DNA of 64,000 nucleotides, taken from assembly GCA_014058105.1 (NCBI GenBank), contig JACGCM010001752.1, positions 698,715 through 762,714 of the forward strand. Reading direction: 5' to 3'. A model generated the notes under the pieces. The model made no database searches, was not told where the DNA came from, and saw only the letters and a program-made list of their open reading frames with translations. Source of the DNA: Kingdonia uniflora (lineage: Eukaryota > Streptophyta > Magnoliopsida > Ranunculales > Circaeasteraceae). A program made the position numbers and the translations under genes. How positions within the stretch are numbered: the first letter of the stretch is position 1; the number at the start of each line of letters is the position of its first letter. Positions 34,160-44,920 of the stretch are shown here, piece by piece.

Positions 34160-34869
34160 TATAGGGGCCTTACTTCTTTCAGAGGGGAAGTCAACTTTTA
34201 CAATACGAGGTTAATCTTCAATCAAAGGAATGCAAGTAAATGATCTAAAGTATGAACAATCTATAGACAAAATACTTGCGTAGAGGCCCGAATGTGACAC
34301 TCTATGACCTCGGATGAGGATTTTTAATCACATTTTTATTACTGATGAGTAATCGAAGGTTCGAGTACTGGGTTTTACAGGGTGGTCGAAGGTAAACTGC
34401 AAAGGGGCTGGGGAGAATTTTTCTAATCCTTCCGTGATTCCCCATCTCCCCTATTTATAGAACATAGGATGGGTTGAGTCACCAAGGTCAGGTCAGATTA
34501 CAAGGGTACTGTCCGGATATCCTGGCAGGGGTATGGGCACCGGACATGTCTGTACTATCAGTGTAACAGTTGTTGGAGAGGTCTCTGTACTTTGGTACTG
34601 TGGCAGTGGTTTGGTTTGTCACTATAGTTGCAAGGACCAATTACTGCACCGTCTTGTTTGATGAATTGGCTACCTGTCCCATCATATTTCGATCATGTAC
34701 AGATATGGTCGAAGGGTTCCTGCTGCGATATGTGTAATCCATCCTCGAGGCTTATTCAGAGTCGAAGCTTCGTCTTTGGGTAATCTTTGGGAGGCTTGTT
34801 TGTGGATTGAATGGCTTTGATATATTCGAGTGTCTGATTGGTGTCGAAGGCTGCGAGTAGGCTACTATA
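34160..34869 (-). repeat. TAT-D 5' LTR
   Basis: Aligns throughout with 21547-22278, with a 22-bp deletion near 34829 between short TTCG direct repeats. The terminal dinucleotides are mutated (TA on both plus-strand ends). TATA box CTATTTATAG at 34451-34460. Confidence 0.92.
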
Positions 34870-34941
34870 GATGTGGAGGACGAAGCTCCTGACGCACCTG
34901 AGGCTCCTATGGTTACCATTCCCGAGGGTATTCTTCCCTAG
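34870..34941 (+). pseudogene. TAT-C aORF3, C-terminal acidic end after TAT-D
   Basis: Directly after the GATGT duplication the plus strand reads VEDEAPDAPEAPMVTIPEG and stops at 34939-34941. The frame continues the coiled-coil exon at 21147-21546 if TAT-D and one duplication are removed and a -1 shift near 21510 is allowed. A short acidic, Pro-rich C-terminus also closes aORF3 of TAT-D. Confidence 0.6.
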
Positions 34942-35552
34942 GGAATATTGGATGTGCTTACTCCAGGGCTACCAGTGAAAATTTGTTTGGAAAAGCTTTT
35001 GTTTAGTATGATGCATAAAGTTTTTGAAACTTGTGTTTCTTTTAGAATGCTTTATTTAGATGTTTGTCAAAGAATATTTTGGAACTAATTTATTCATGAT
35101 GCATAAAGTTTTTGAAAAAATTATGCTAAGTTTTTTATTCGACAAAATTGATATCATTAGATAGTAATATAGATAATATGCAGTGTGTTGCTTTTAAGCA
35201 AATATCTGAGATGATGGAAAGAGGGCCACATGTAATGGCCATGTGAAGGAAGAATGATTACCAGATGATGTTCCTCAATGGGATATCTGGATTTTGAGAT
35301 AAAGGACAAAACATGATATGCTTTATTCGATAAGGAAGTACAAACATGATATGTTCCTCAATGGGATTTCTAGATTTTGAGATAAATGATTACCAGATGT
35401 TGTTCCTGTAAGTGGATAGATGTTTGTCGAAGAAATTAAACTTAGTTGTGATGCATACTTGTCAGTAGGTATTGATACTAAGCAAATGATAGTTGATAGA
35501 TGTAATTGATAGTAAAGATGTCTTTATATAAATTATTCGAAAGCTGTTACAG
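34942..35552. other. Convergent junction of TAT-C with short duplications
   Basis: No gene. GATGCATAAAGTTTTTGAAA occurs at about 35010 and 35097. A segment with CTCAATGGGAT and TAGATTTTGAGATAAA occurs twice between 35265 and 35400. TAT-B keeps a reverse-complement match at 43700-43760. Confidence 0.55.
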
Positions 35553-36800
35553 TGGTTATCTGTATTACATTTTTAGATGGGTTGTATTCCATGGATATTC
35601 AAGTTGTACTTTGTTTTCAGTCAATAACAAGTATGTTCCACTACCATTCCTGTTGCAGGACAAGGTCACCGATGTCGAACGTACGTTTGTGGACTTTCTT
35701 ATTATAAAATTTATTGAGAGTATCGTGTTATCGCCCCAAGTTTGCAATGGCTTGATCTCGGGTTTCTTCGGTCCAATTGAGGTTGTAGAGGAGTCCAAGT
35801 TTATTTTCTTCATCTGCGATTTTTCTTCGAGTACTTGGTACATCAAGGTCTGTAGGTATGACCACTTCAGTACCGAAAGCCATCATGAATGGTGTATAGC
35901 CAGTAGATGTTTGAGGAGTTGTTTGATATACCTACAAGATACTAAATAGTTCATCCACCCATCTGCCCTTCTTTTTTTCACGGCACTTTTGTAACCCTGA
36001 CTTGATGCCCTTGTTAATGGATTCAGCATGGCCATGACCTTGAGGGTAGTTTGGTGTCAAAGTAGACAGTTGAATCTTGTATTTGTGGAGGAAGCTAAGC
36101 ACTTTGCTACTAATGAATTACTTACCGTTATTAGATCGTATCATTTGCGGACAACCAAATCTGGTTATAATGTGTTCCCAAAGAAATTTGATGACTTTAT
36201 TTTCGTCAGTATAACATAGAGGTACTGCTTGGACTCACTTGGTAAAGTAGTCTGTTGCCATAAGAATAAACTTTTGATTACCCAATGCTGGGTGGAATGG
36301 TCTAATGATATCAATCGTCCATCTCTTGAATGGCCATAGGACATTGCTAACGTGTTAGTCGAGGGCTGGGCTTTTGATGTCTTGAGCATGGATTTGGCAT
36401 TTATAGCACTTGCAAACAAAGTCTTTACAATCTTGTCGTATTTTTGGCCAGTACAAAACTTGAGTGAACGCCCAATGTGCCAATGATCTTCCTGAGATGT
36501 GTGTTGTACAGATACCTTCGTGAAATTTTCTAATTTTAATTTAGGCTTGTTTTTGTGAGGTATTTTTGATAAGTGGTCCTCCCCCTGTGATTCAATACAA
36601 GACTTTATTTTAAATTTTGAATCGAGGACATTTTGCAAATAGTGATCGGGCTTCTTCCTTGTTACTTAAGAGGATATTAGAATTGAGGTAGGCATAGAAT
36701 GGTCGTCTCCAATCTTCGAGATCTCTGACTTCAGTAATATTAATATGCATTGTGTACCTGATGTCGAGACTTGAATGCTCGATGACCTTGATGTCCAAAG
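35553..36800 (-). pseudogene. INT: TAT-C integrase (decayed)
   Basis: Minus-strand blocks: a tail of the linker (36798-36610, DLEDWRRPFYAYL), CIKSQGEDH-like, the zinc-binding CKCYKCQIH-like end around 36400, the core PFKRWTIDIIRPF near 36310 with the first catalytic Asp, and FLWEHIITRFGCP, MIRSNNGK near 36150. YSQGHGHAESINKGIKSG, WVDELF and TYDAWA-type blocks follow down to the terminus HLKM near 35560. TAT-B gives a closely parallel reading at 42330-43328. The gene is full of stops and a few frameshifts. The catalytic Glu block is recognisable. Plus-strand open frames over this area are shadows. Confidence 0.7.
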
Positions 36801-37951
36801 TTTATTTTTTACTGTCTTTGAGCATTACTGCAATATATGCTAATGCGTTAGCATGGCAGTTTTCAGCTCGAGGGAGATATGAGATTGTTGCTATTTTGAA
36901 TTTCATTATTTTCTCTTCGACCAGAGCTACGTACTTAACCATTTTGCCTGATGTTTTAAATTTTTTGTTATAATGGTTGGCGACGAGTAAGGAATCGTCA
37001 TAAATAGCTATTTCTTCTACCCCAAGTGCTATAGCGAGATCTAGTCTCTGTAAGATAGCTTCATAATTTGTTTCATTGTTTGTTATATAGAACTTAATTT
37101 TTATAGCTTTCATAATTCGATGATTGGATGGTGTAACGAGGACGATGCCAACCCCTAAGCTTCTTGGTCCAGTTGATCCGTAAGTAAAGAGTCTTCATCC
37201 TGTGCTTCGTGACCATGCATCTGGTTTCTGTTATTGAATCATCAACCAGTACTTCTTCGAGTTCTTCCTATTTGGGGTCTTCAACTGGAAAATCTACTAA
37301 GAAGTCTGCTACTGCTTATCCTTTGATCGATATCTGAAGCTCGAAGGAGATGTCATATTTACCAAGGAATACAGACCATTGCTGAACTCTTTGAGACTTT
37401 TCCTTTTTAGAGAGTACAAGTTTGAAAGGAAACTTGGTAATAACTTTGATTGGATGAGCTTGGAAATAATGTCAAAGTTTTTGATAGCTGTACACCAAGG
37501 TAAGTAACTATTTTTCAGTTGTTGTATATCTTTTCTCAGCAGGCATGAGAGTTTTGCTGATGAAGTAGATGGGTTTCCCACACCATCGCCTTCTTGAATA
37601 AGGCCAGAACAAATAAAGTCATTTGTAGTTATAAGTACATTGTTAATGTTTTTCCATCTACTGGAGTACTCATTGTAGGAGGATGCCCCAAGTATCTTTT
37701 GAGATCTTGGAAAGCTAATTCGCAATCGGGGGTCCAAATGATTTCTTTTGGTTATTTTTTAGACATTGGAGCTGGATTTCTACGGAGAAGGAGGTAAAGA
37801 AGTTTGCATCGATCAAAAAACTTGGAAATGAACATGTGAAAAGCTGTAATCTTGCCAGCAAGCTTCTGTACATATTTTTTGGTTCGAGGAGATGGCATTG
37901 CCATGAGTGTTTTGATTTGTGCCGGGTCGATCTCTATTCCCCTCTTACTAA
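36801..37951 (-). pseudogene. RNH: TAT-C RNase H and archaeal-type RNase H (decayed)
   Basis: Going down the minus strand: ISKRGIEIDPAQIKTLMAMP and TKKYVQKLAGKITAFHMFIS (37955-37800) end the RT thumb region, then RNase H blocks at 37740-37309 (GFPTHFISKTL-like, YLPWCTAIKNFD). The archaeal-type RNase H is at 37260-36802: TDQLDQEA-like start, KFYITNNETNYEAILQRLDL, LGVEEIAIYDDSLLVANHYN, KFKIATISYLPRAENCHANA. The Asp in IYDDSLL and the Glu in NYEAIL are kept. TAT-B has the same domain at 41640-42023 with about 70% visible identity. Stops near 37740 and 37310 break it. Confidence 0.8.
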
Positions 37952-38580
37952 TCAAATGGCCCAGAAATTACCCGATGTAATACCAAATTGGCATTTTTTT
38001 GGGTTGAGTTTCATTTGGTAAGCACCTAGGATGTCGATGATTGTCTGGAGATTATTGTAATGATCTTCTCGCTGTAGGCTTTTGCAGATCATATCGTCGT
38101 TGTATATTTCCATAATTTTTCTTAAATAATCTTTGAACATTTGAGTGAGAAGTCGCTGATAAGTGGCTCCTACATTTTTCAATCCAAAAGGCATAACTGT
38201 GCAATAGTAGAGACCTTTTTATGTTACAAATGTTATTTTTTCTTGGTCTTCTTTGGCGAGAAGAACTTGATTATTACTAGAGGCTGCATCCATCATTAAG
38301 AGAAGTTTGTGTCATGCTGCGGAGTCGAGGATTTGAGGAATCGAAGGGAGGGGGAAGTTGTCTTTTGTTATAAATTGGTTTGGCTCTATTAAATCTATGC
38401 AAACTTTGATCTTCCTATTTCTCTTTAGCACAACAACGATATTAAAGACCCATTTGGGATATTTTGCTTCTCGAATGAATTTGACGTAAATGAGTTTATC
38501 AATTTCTTCATTAATTGCTTCGCGAAGGCGAGGGGACAAATTGTGTCACTTTTATACAACCACTTTACTGTCTAAAAGAA
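37952..38580 (-). pseudogene. RT: TAT-C reverse transcriptase with YNDD
   Basis: Minus strand 38539-38312 reads MSPRLREAINEEIDKLIYVK, FIREAKYPKWVFNIVVV, KVCIDLIEPNQF, KDNFPLPSIPQILDS. After stops, 38194-37952 gives MPFGLKNVGATYQRLL and RKIMEIYNDDMICKSLQRED then YQMKLNPKKCQFGITS. The catalytic block is Y-N-D-D, unlike YIDD in TAT-B and TAT-D; both Asp residues are present but the second residue is unusual. In-frame stops at 38310 and about 38220 kill this copy. Confidence 0.85.
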
Positions 38581-38859
38581 GGTTGAGTTTATGACCCGCT
38601 ATCGTGCGATCAATGCCTGACATTTCCTGAAAAGACCAAACAAAGATATCAACATTTTCCTTTAGAAGTTGTATCACGTTTTACTTTAGAAGTTGAGCTA
38701 ATAAAGGTATTTTGTCCAGGCCCATCGAGTTCAATGGAGTCAACTGCCTCAGTATCATGTTGCTCGTATGTTGGAGGTGGTTCATGCTGTAATTACTATG
38801 CTTTTAAAAGTTTCACCGTGTGAGAGTTGGTAGTGGTATTTTCACACATTTGTACCACA

Positions 38860-39260
38860 ACTTGACTTCCTTTGATCTCATAGACTCCATGATCTATTAG
38901 AAATTGCAAGGCCAGATGATATGTCGAAGGTACTGCTTTAAGATAATGTAACCAAGTTCAACCTAGGATTCCCACATACTATGGTTTAACATCGATGACA
39001 ATGAATTTGACAAAAGTGGTTTCTGGTCCCACTTGAACTGGCAGTATAATTTCTCTCGTGGCAGATTCTTTGAAACCGTTGAACCCTGTGAAAGTCGTGG
39101 TCCAGGCTTTGACTGAATCCTTGAGGCCTAGGGCACCTAGAGCCCTCTTGAATAAAATGTTTGTTGCACTTCCAGTATCAACCAGTGTTTAGGTAGTCCT
39201 GACCCACTTTGAGCATTATGACCAAGGGGTCATCATGAGGGTACTTGACATGACTAGTAT
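38860..39260 (-). pseudogene. PR: TAT-C aspartic protease, DTGS kept
   Basis: The minus strand reads LVDTGSATNILFKRALGALG (catalytic Asp at 39179-39177), then GFKESATREIILPVQVGP, TTFVKFIVID, a broken YLGILG block near 38980, and STYHLALQFLIDHGVYEIKG, which parallels TAT-B 14400-14470 nearly residue for residue. The nucleotide sequence has stops near 39200 and 38965. It processes the polyprotein in living elements. The remaining bases to RT (38860-38580) contain a short acidic linker. Confidence 0.8.
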
Positions 39261-39269
39261 CATAGTCTT

Positions 39270-41037
39270 TGAAGGAAATGTGGTACGGACATTTTACTTT
39301 GCTAAAGCAGGGGAAAATATTTTTTGATTTGTCTGATGATGTCATCTTACAACAAGATGTAATTTTATCGTCTTTCTTTCTCTTTTTCCCTTCTCAATTT
39401 TGTAAAGATGGTGAGCTTGGCCTCGTCCTTGCTCTTGTTTGACTTATCTTTTTTTAGTCTCTTCTTCGAGGAACTTCTGGATGTCAACTACATATTCATG
39501 AAGTCTTCCAGCTAGCAGAATATGATGAAAGATTCGTATCAGAGAATAACAGTTACAGTCTCGCGGTTATGCACGTTGTAATACTGGCATAAAGGTTTGT
39601 TGGGTACATCAGAAATTGTATGTGTTTCTCGAAATAATTCATCTCCCTTTATCTTTGGTAAGATAATGGATAGTGTAGTTGTCATAGGAGGCAAGACTGG
39701 GACGGGTCTTTCTGGCTTCCTATCTCATTTCCTGATATTGTCAGTGTTCCTCCCGCGGTGCTTGGAAGTATCATTACTTGCTGACTTCGGAGGTGGCAAT
39801 GAAAATGCTTCATTGGAGTGGATGGCCGAGGAGCTTTTCATCTTATCTTTTTTAGACCATTCCAATTTAATGTAGTTATTAACAACATTGATCATTTCTG
39901 TCACTATCTTTGGCTTGTACAAGGTAAGCTCTTTTCATACTTTAGAGTCGATGTGGAGTGCAAAGGTAAATGCTGGAAAGACAATTTTGGAATCTGAAAT
40001 CCTAATCTTCCATTTTTACTGTGGGAAATGCTTGTAAAAACTCGTCAAGGTCTCTTTTGTACCTTGCTCGAAAAAGTACAAAGAATCCACTGTTATTTCT
40101 CGTTCCTTAGCATGAACATAGTTCGACCCGAAGAGGTGCTGAAACTAGCTGAATGTAGTGATAAAGCCTTCAGGAATAGTATGAAACCATCTGTGAGGTT
40201 CTTCTTAAGGCTCATGTTAAATAATCTGCAGAGCATGTGATCAAGTTTAGAGTATTTTCCAACTGCTGCTTTGATGTGTCGGGCATAGGTAAGAGGATCT
40301 GTGAGGCCTGCATATTGATAAAACTTTGGCTTATGGAAATTCTCTGAAATGGGCATGGTTTGGAGATGAGGATAAATAGGATTTGTCTCAATTCTATCGA
40401 GAACTGATCTTCGACCCGGAATGTCAGAGTTTATGGCTTAGATTCTATTGTTCAGATCGTCCAAGGTAATAAATTATTGCAAAGGATTTGGTGCGGCTCT
40501 AACCTGCAGATCAAAATCTCCCTGTCCTTCAGGTCCTAACCTACCTCTTGTCGGCCATCTCACCGGTGGTAGAGGAGTTTGGTGACATGTGCGTTGACTT
40601 CCTTGGGTGGTCGATACAGAGGATGTGATGCCAAAATATTGTGAAACCCTATTCAGATTCCTTGATCTGGATCGCGAAGTTCAAACTCTTTCCTCAATTG
40701 GCTGATTCTCTCTCTGGGTTGCTCTTGAGCGATGATCACTCCTAGCTTTGGGAGGTGACATTTGACTGCCAGTGAGCCAGTCTTGATGTCTTTGTAAATT
40801 CTCCATTTCTTTCTGATGAGTCCAACTCTGTTGATCGAGGGTTTTTCTCTTCTCGTCTCTTTCGACTTGAAGAGCCTGGGCGTAGATTTGTTGTTTTTCA
40901 AGTCTCTAGATTCGGTCAGACTCCATTTTCTTTTGAAGTTCCATCATGATATTGTACAGATCGACTGTTTTTGGTATGGGGTTGATCACCTGGTTCCTCT
41001 ATATACTGGAGACTCTTCAGAGATTCATGTTTGCCAT
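39270..41037 (-). pseudogene. gag: TAT-C gag (decayed)
   Basis: Likely start at 41037 (MANMNL) or at the methionines near 40947 (MMELQKKMES). A coiled N-terminus (KQQIYAQALQVERDEKRKT) and RSDHRSRATQRE-like basic part are followed by FITLDDLNNRI (about 40470), MPISENFHKPKFYQYAGLTD and SKLDHMLCRLFNMSLK (40356-40150). A zinc-knuckle-like CQYYNVHNRE is near 39580 and the basic KDKSNKSKDEAK linker near 39430. The order equals TAT-B gag, with which it shares whole phrases. Multiple stops and frameshifts. Confidence 0.78.
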
Positions 41038-41080
41038 CGGATTGTCTCGGATCACAGGTGGCAAAGAAAATTTGTGGTAT

Positions 41081-41099
41081 TCCCACAGACGAGGCCAAT
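41081..41099 (-). other. TAT-C primer-binding site
   Basis: Minus strand ATTGGCCTCGTCTGTGGGA, one or two changes from the TTGGCGCCGTCTGTGGGAA site. Confidence 0.8.
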
Positions 41100-41573
41100 T
41101 GTAATGCCGTGTTTTTTGGGAGAATAATCTTTGCCAATACTTTTGTTAGGATTATACAATAATACGCTTAAATACATAAGATTTTACGTAGAAACTCAGC
41201 AAAGTCTGAGAAAAACTGCGACCTCGAGGAGGGTTTTGATGAAAAATCTAATAAGTTGCGAGTTATTACAATTAATGTTTGGTAAGGACGTAAGAATGTT
41301 TGATTAGTAGATTGCGAATTTGAATTACATATTCTCTGCTTGTATTTATAGTAGATGCATGCAGTTACAAATATAAAATAGTTTCCTATTTTGGCGGGTA
41401 GTGGGCGAACTTCGCGGATCTCCCTGCAACAGCTCTATTTGACAAAACATAACGGTTATTTTAGTAGGTCAAGAACTATGGTCGTAGATGTGTTATCTTC
41501 TTGAATAATGGACTATCTTCTACCAAGTTCCTGTTAGCTTCACTTTGTCGAATCAGGGAAATATGATACTACA
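41100..41573 (-). repeat. TAT-C 5' LTR
   Basis: 474 bp; plus-strand ends TGTAATGCCG and GATACTACA. TATTTATAG near 41343 is the TATA box from the minus strand. Aligns with 16103-16577 and with the solo LTR at 52765-53236. Confidence 0.92.
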
Positions 41574-41578
41574 GTACT
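41574..41578. repeat. Right target-site duplication of TAT-C (GTACT)
   Basis: Same five bases as 16098-16102; TAT-B coding sequence resumes immediately after. Confidence 0.9.
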
Positions 41579-42023
41579 GACTGATGATTCAATCATATAA
41601 CCAGATGCATGGTCGTGAAGCATAGGATAAAGACTCTTTACAGATGGATCTGCTGGACTACGAGGATCAGGGATCAGTATCATCCTCGTTACGCCATCCA
41701 ATCATAGAATTGAGAAAGCTATCAAACTCAACTTCTATGCCACCAACAATGAAATAGAGTATGAAGCTATCCTGCATGGATTGGATCTCGTCATAGCACT
41801 TGGAGTAGAAGAAATAGTTGTCTACATAGATTCCCTACTAGTAGCCAACCATTACAATAAGACATTCAAAATATCTGGTAAAATGGTTGATTACGCAGCT
41901 CTGGTCGAAGAAAAAATGAAGAAATTCAAAACAACAACAATCTCGTATCTACCCCGAGCTAAAAACCACCACGCCTATGCACTAGCATACATCACTGTAA
42001 TGCTCGAAGACAATGAAAAATGA
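41579..42023 (+). pseudogene. aRNH: TAT-B archaeal-type RNase H, right of TAT-C
   Basis: After TAT-C, pol resumes with a linker and LFTDGSAGLRGSGISII (from about 41637), then KAIKLNFYATNNEIEYEAI, LHGLDLVIALGVEEIVVYID, SLLVANHYNKTFKISGK and TISYLPRAKNHHAYALAY to a stop at 42021. The D (FTDGS), E (IEYEAI) and D (VYIDSLL) of an RNase H active site are present. Tat elements carry this second RNase H between RNase H and integrase. One or more shifts near 41660 separate the first block from the open frame at 41781. Confidence 0.85.
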
Positions 42024-43328
42024 ACTTTAGATATCGAGGTAATCAAACATTTCATCCTCGATACAAGCTATACCATGTAGATTTAAGTTACCAAAGACGA
42101 AGATCCTGAAGATTGGAGACGACCATTCTTTGCATACCTTAGTTTTAGCACCCTCTTGGACAACAAATAAGAAGCTCGGTCACACTTAGCCAAATGCCTA
42201 TGGTTCAAAGTCCAAGATGGAGTCCTATATCAAATCACCGGGGGAGGTTCACTTATCGAATGCATCTCGGAAAAACCAATACAAGTCAAAATCAAAGAAC
42301 TTCATGAAGGAATTTGTGTAGCTTACGTCTTAGGAAGATCACTGACACAAATAGTATTTACACAAGGATTATATTGGCAAAAAATGAGACAAGACTGCGA
42401 AGAATTTGTCAGAAAATACTACAAATGTCAAATCCATACTTAAGACATCTAAAGCCCAACCCTCGACTTACTCGTTAGTAATGTCGTCTGGCCATTAAAA
42501 AAGATGGGTAATTGCCATCACTGGTCTATTGCAAGCCTCGGGAAACTGAAAGTTTGCTCTTGTGGTAACATATTACTTCACCTACCACTATGCCACACCG
42601 ATTAAAATGAAGTAATCAAATTTCTTTGGGAACACATCATAACCAGATTTGGCTGTCCACAAATGATGCGATCTGATAACATTAAGCAATTCATCATCAG
42701 CAAAGTCCTCAATTTCCTCCATAAATACAAGATTTAATTGTCTACTTTGACACCATACTATTCTCAAGGAAATGGCCAAGTTGAAGTTATTAACAAAAAC
42801 ATCAAGTCAGGATTACACAAGTGCCTTGAGATAAAGAAGGGCAGATGGGTCGATGAGCTACTTAGTGTTTTATGGGCATATAGAACAACTCCTCGAACAT
42901 CCATTGGCTGCGCACCATTCATGATGGCCTTTGGTACCGAAGCAGTAATCCCCTCCGACCTCAATCTCCCAAGTACCAGAAGACGGGTCACAAATGAAGA
43001 AAATGAACTTGGACTTCTCTGTAACCTCAATTAGATCGAAGAGACTCGAGACCGTGCAATTACAAACTTGGGGCAATTCCATGACACTCTAAGAAAGGCA
43101 TACAACAAGAAGATGGGGAAGCGTACATTCGACATTGGTGACCATGTCCTTCGATGAATCCAAGGCAATACTCAACCCAAAAACTCTAGCAAATTATCTA
43201 AAATCTAGGAAGGGCCTTACATTATCAGCGACAAGAATGACAGTGGAACATATTGGTTAATGACTTAAGATAAAGTACAACTCGAGTATCCATTTAATAC
43301 AGCCTATCTAAAAATGTTCTACCGATAA
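42024..43328 (+). pseudogene. INT: TAT-B integrase (decayed)
   Basis: Blocks: a linker with EDWRRPFFAYLSFSTLL-like residues, the zinc domain KMRQDCEEFVRKYYKCQIHT near 42385-42440, the eroded first Asp region (VWPLKKMG), VIKFLWEHIITRFGCPQMMR with SDN (second Asp, 42673-42681), and the best part 42738-43034: TPYYSQGNGQVEVINKNIKS with the catalytic Glu, [19 protein letters not shown] and FMMAFGTEAVIPSDLNLPS. The C-terminus shows YNKKMGKRTFDIGDHVLR and EYPFNTAYLKMFYR, stop at 43326. About ten stops. The region from 42764 to 43082 also opens on the minus strand, but that is a shadow. Confidence 0.82.
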
Positions 43329-43778
43329 CAGTTGTACTCTCTTTAACTTACTTCGAATGAGACATATTTACTATCTTTACCTCGTCAATTTACAATTCTT
43401 ATCACAGCTAGCGGTAAATACTTGTCAAGTATTTATCCTAACTAGTATTCATTTCTTTGATTAACTAGTATCCAATTACAGGGCATACTATTTGTTGATC
43501 ATTATTACTTCGACAATTGTATTACCTTCTTGTCTCTTCCATCAAGCCAGATATCCCTTCGAGGAAAAATATATGGCCACATTTCTCATATTATAAAGCC
43601 ATGTAATGGCTATCTATCTATCTCTATAGATCAAATTGCATAAAACAACAGATCTACCACACATCTACAAGTTAGTATACCGTACTATCAATAATATTGA
43701 ATCAAACACTTAGCATATTTTCTTCAAAAAATCTATGCATCACTATCGACTACTTCGCAATTTCAAAAAATCATTAGA
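43329..43778. other. Short convergent junction of TAT-B
   Basis: No gene. Segment 43600-43760 matches the TAT-C junction (34990-35250) in reverse complement, after which TAT-B goes straight to aORF2. aORF3 and its flanks are therefore deleted here. Confidence 0.55.
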
Positions 43779-44012
43779 TTAAACTATTACAAAAAAATAG
43801 TAATGTCTTGCACGTCTCTTCTCGATGACTTTAACCCTTCGCCACCTGAACACCAGCAAGCCTATGCATTGCTCCTCAAAGCCACCCATATACCCCTTTA
43901 TTTCCCCTGTTATACCCATCTTCATCAAGGTAGCTTTTATGTTGATACAAAGCGATTGAACCTCCAATTCCTTATACCTCAACACATCACCTATATGAGA
44001 GCATCTAGCCAT
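43779..44012 (-). CDS. TAT-B aORF2, basic antisense protein
   Basis: Minus-strand ATG at 44012: MARCSHIGDVLRYKELEVQS, then LCINIKATLMKMGITGEIKG, FEEQCIGLLVFRWRRVKVIE, KRRARHYY and a stop at 43779. It pairs residue by residue with TAT-C aORF2 (18321-18776) but without the internal stop, and ends earlier, at the border of the aORF3 deletion, so its C-terminus is probably truncated. GATGTGTTGCAG just upstream resembles a 3' splice site and is shared with TAT-C. Basic, probably nucleic-acid binding; unknown family. Confidence 0.6.
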   Translation of the reverse strand: MARCSHIGDVLRYKELEVQSLCINIKATLMKMGITGEIKGYMGGFEEQCIGLLVFRWRRVKVIEKRRARHYYFFVIV

Positions 44013-44449
44013 TTTTCTACAAGCACCTGCAACACATCTTTCCTTTTTTATTCGCTTCCTTTATTCAAGGGACAGTTATAGCCATAATTCAAATTCAAAT
44101 AATATTCGATAATACAACTACCTCATCGAGCTAAAATCACAATTCAAATATTTATCATAACACTCTAAATCAATTACAATTTAAATCATATTCGAGAAGA
44201 CAAGGGAAGTATAACACAACAAGTACTTTGAGACCATTTATGCCTTGTGAAGATCGACAACAACAAATGGATCAAGCAATTTATTCAAAATAAAACAGAG
44301 TACAAGATTATTCATTTGTTACAACCACCACAGCTAGCAAGACAACCTTTACAGTTATCCTGAGCAGCAAGAGCATCTTCCTCCCTTACCAACACTTTGG
44401 CACGGTTCATTAGACAACCGATATGCTCCGGTGGATGCAGAATTACAGA

Positions 44450-44655
44450 TTACAATTGACAATAATACTGATACTCCTCTTCAGCAATTTTTACTTCCAC
44501 CTCGCACATCCCCTCATAGCTTGGCTCCTTCGGTGCTACTGTCTGTCCATTTATATACAGTTTACCAAAATACTGCTTCAGCAGCTCCCAATACTTGTTA
44601 TACACACTGTTGTGAAAAAAACATCCTCCTAGACCTGCACCCTGATCTCCACCAT
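44450..44655 (-). pseudogene. TAT-B aORF1, small antisense protein (frameshift and stop)
   Basis: A minus-strand ATG at 44655 aligns with the start of TAT-C copy 2 but meets a stop after eight codons and then shifts frame. From about 44600 the open frame gives NKYWELLKQYFGKLYINGQT, VAPKEPSYEGMCEVEVKIAE and EEYQYYCQL to 44450. YFG, P-S-Y-E-G-M and E-E-Y-x-Y-Y are the family signals. A TATA box is 41 bp upstream. It is antisense to pol and lies 260 bp before the 3' LTR. Function unknown. Confidence 0.6.
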
Positions 44656-44695
44656 CTTGCCAATTTGCAAATGACTTCCTCAAGCACACAAAATA

Positions 44696-44703
44696 TATTT
44701 ATA
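44696..44703 (-). promoter_or_regulatory. TATA box of TAT-B aORF1
   Basis: Minus strand TATAAATA, 41 bp before the presumed start at 44655. Confidence 0.5.
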
Positions 44704-44906
44704 TTAACAACCCATTACATCATAACTCCCAAGAAGTCAAAGACAACAATTACTATCTATTGGAACTCTGACAACCCAGTCAGCCATCCTCCTAAAGAAC
44801 TGCTCAAGAGCTCTACACAGTCAACATGGCACTTTAATATCCTATTCCAACTCACAACAGAAGAATTCGACATTTTCTTCTCGACACAATAACAAGTAAT
44901 TGTATT

Positions 44907-44920
44907 GAAAATGGGGCGAT
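44907..44920 (+). other. TAT-B polypurine tract
   Basis: GAAAATGGGGCGAT immediately before the 3' LTR. Confidence 0.75.

Larger units (their letters stand above)
21547..34869 (-). mobile_element. TAT-D: innermost and most complete Tat element
   Basis: Minus-strand element of 13.3 kb: 5' LTR 34160-34869, primer site, gag 34075, pol to about 28440, 195-bp tandem repeats, antisense aORF3 (25161-27354) and two aORF1-like genes, polypurine tract, 3' LTR 21547-22278. GATGT duplication is perfect. LTRs are longer (about 710-732 bp) and of another family than TAT-B/C. Being uninterrupted and innermost, it is the youngest of the nest, though LTR mismatches are common. Confidence 0.93.
16103..41573 (-). 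mobile_element. TAT-C: Tat element nested in TAT-B, itself split by TAT-D
   Basis: Minus-strand element: 5' LTR 41100-41573, primer site 41081-41099, gag-pol 41037 down to about 35553, antisense (plus-strand) genes aORF3, aORF2 and two aORF1 copies between 34941 and 16833 (with TAT-D inside), and 3' LTR 16103-16577. Perfect GTACT duplication. Its LTRs are of the same family as those of TAT-B and the solo LTR at 52765. Without TAT-D it is about 12.1 kb. Confidence 0.92.

Noticed and set aside
35506..35949. Plus-strand open frame of 147 codons
   Set aside because: Opposite the C-terminal integrase region of TAT-C; its complement matches TAT-B integrase.
44431..44892. Plus-strand open frame of 153 codons
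   Set aside because: Opposite aORF1 of TAT-B, whose minus-strand reading is conserved in TAT-C; the plus reading is not.
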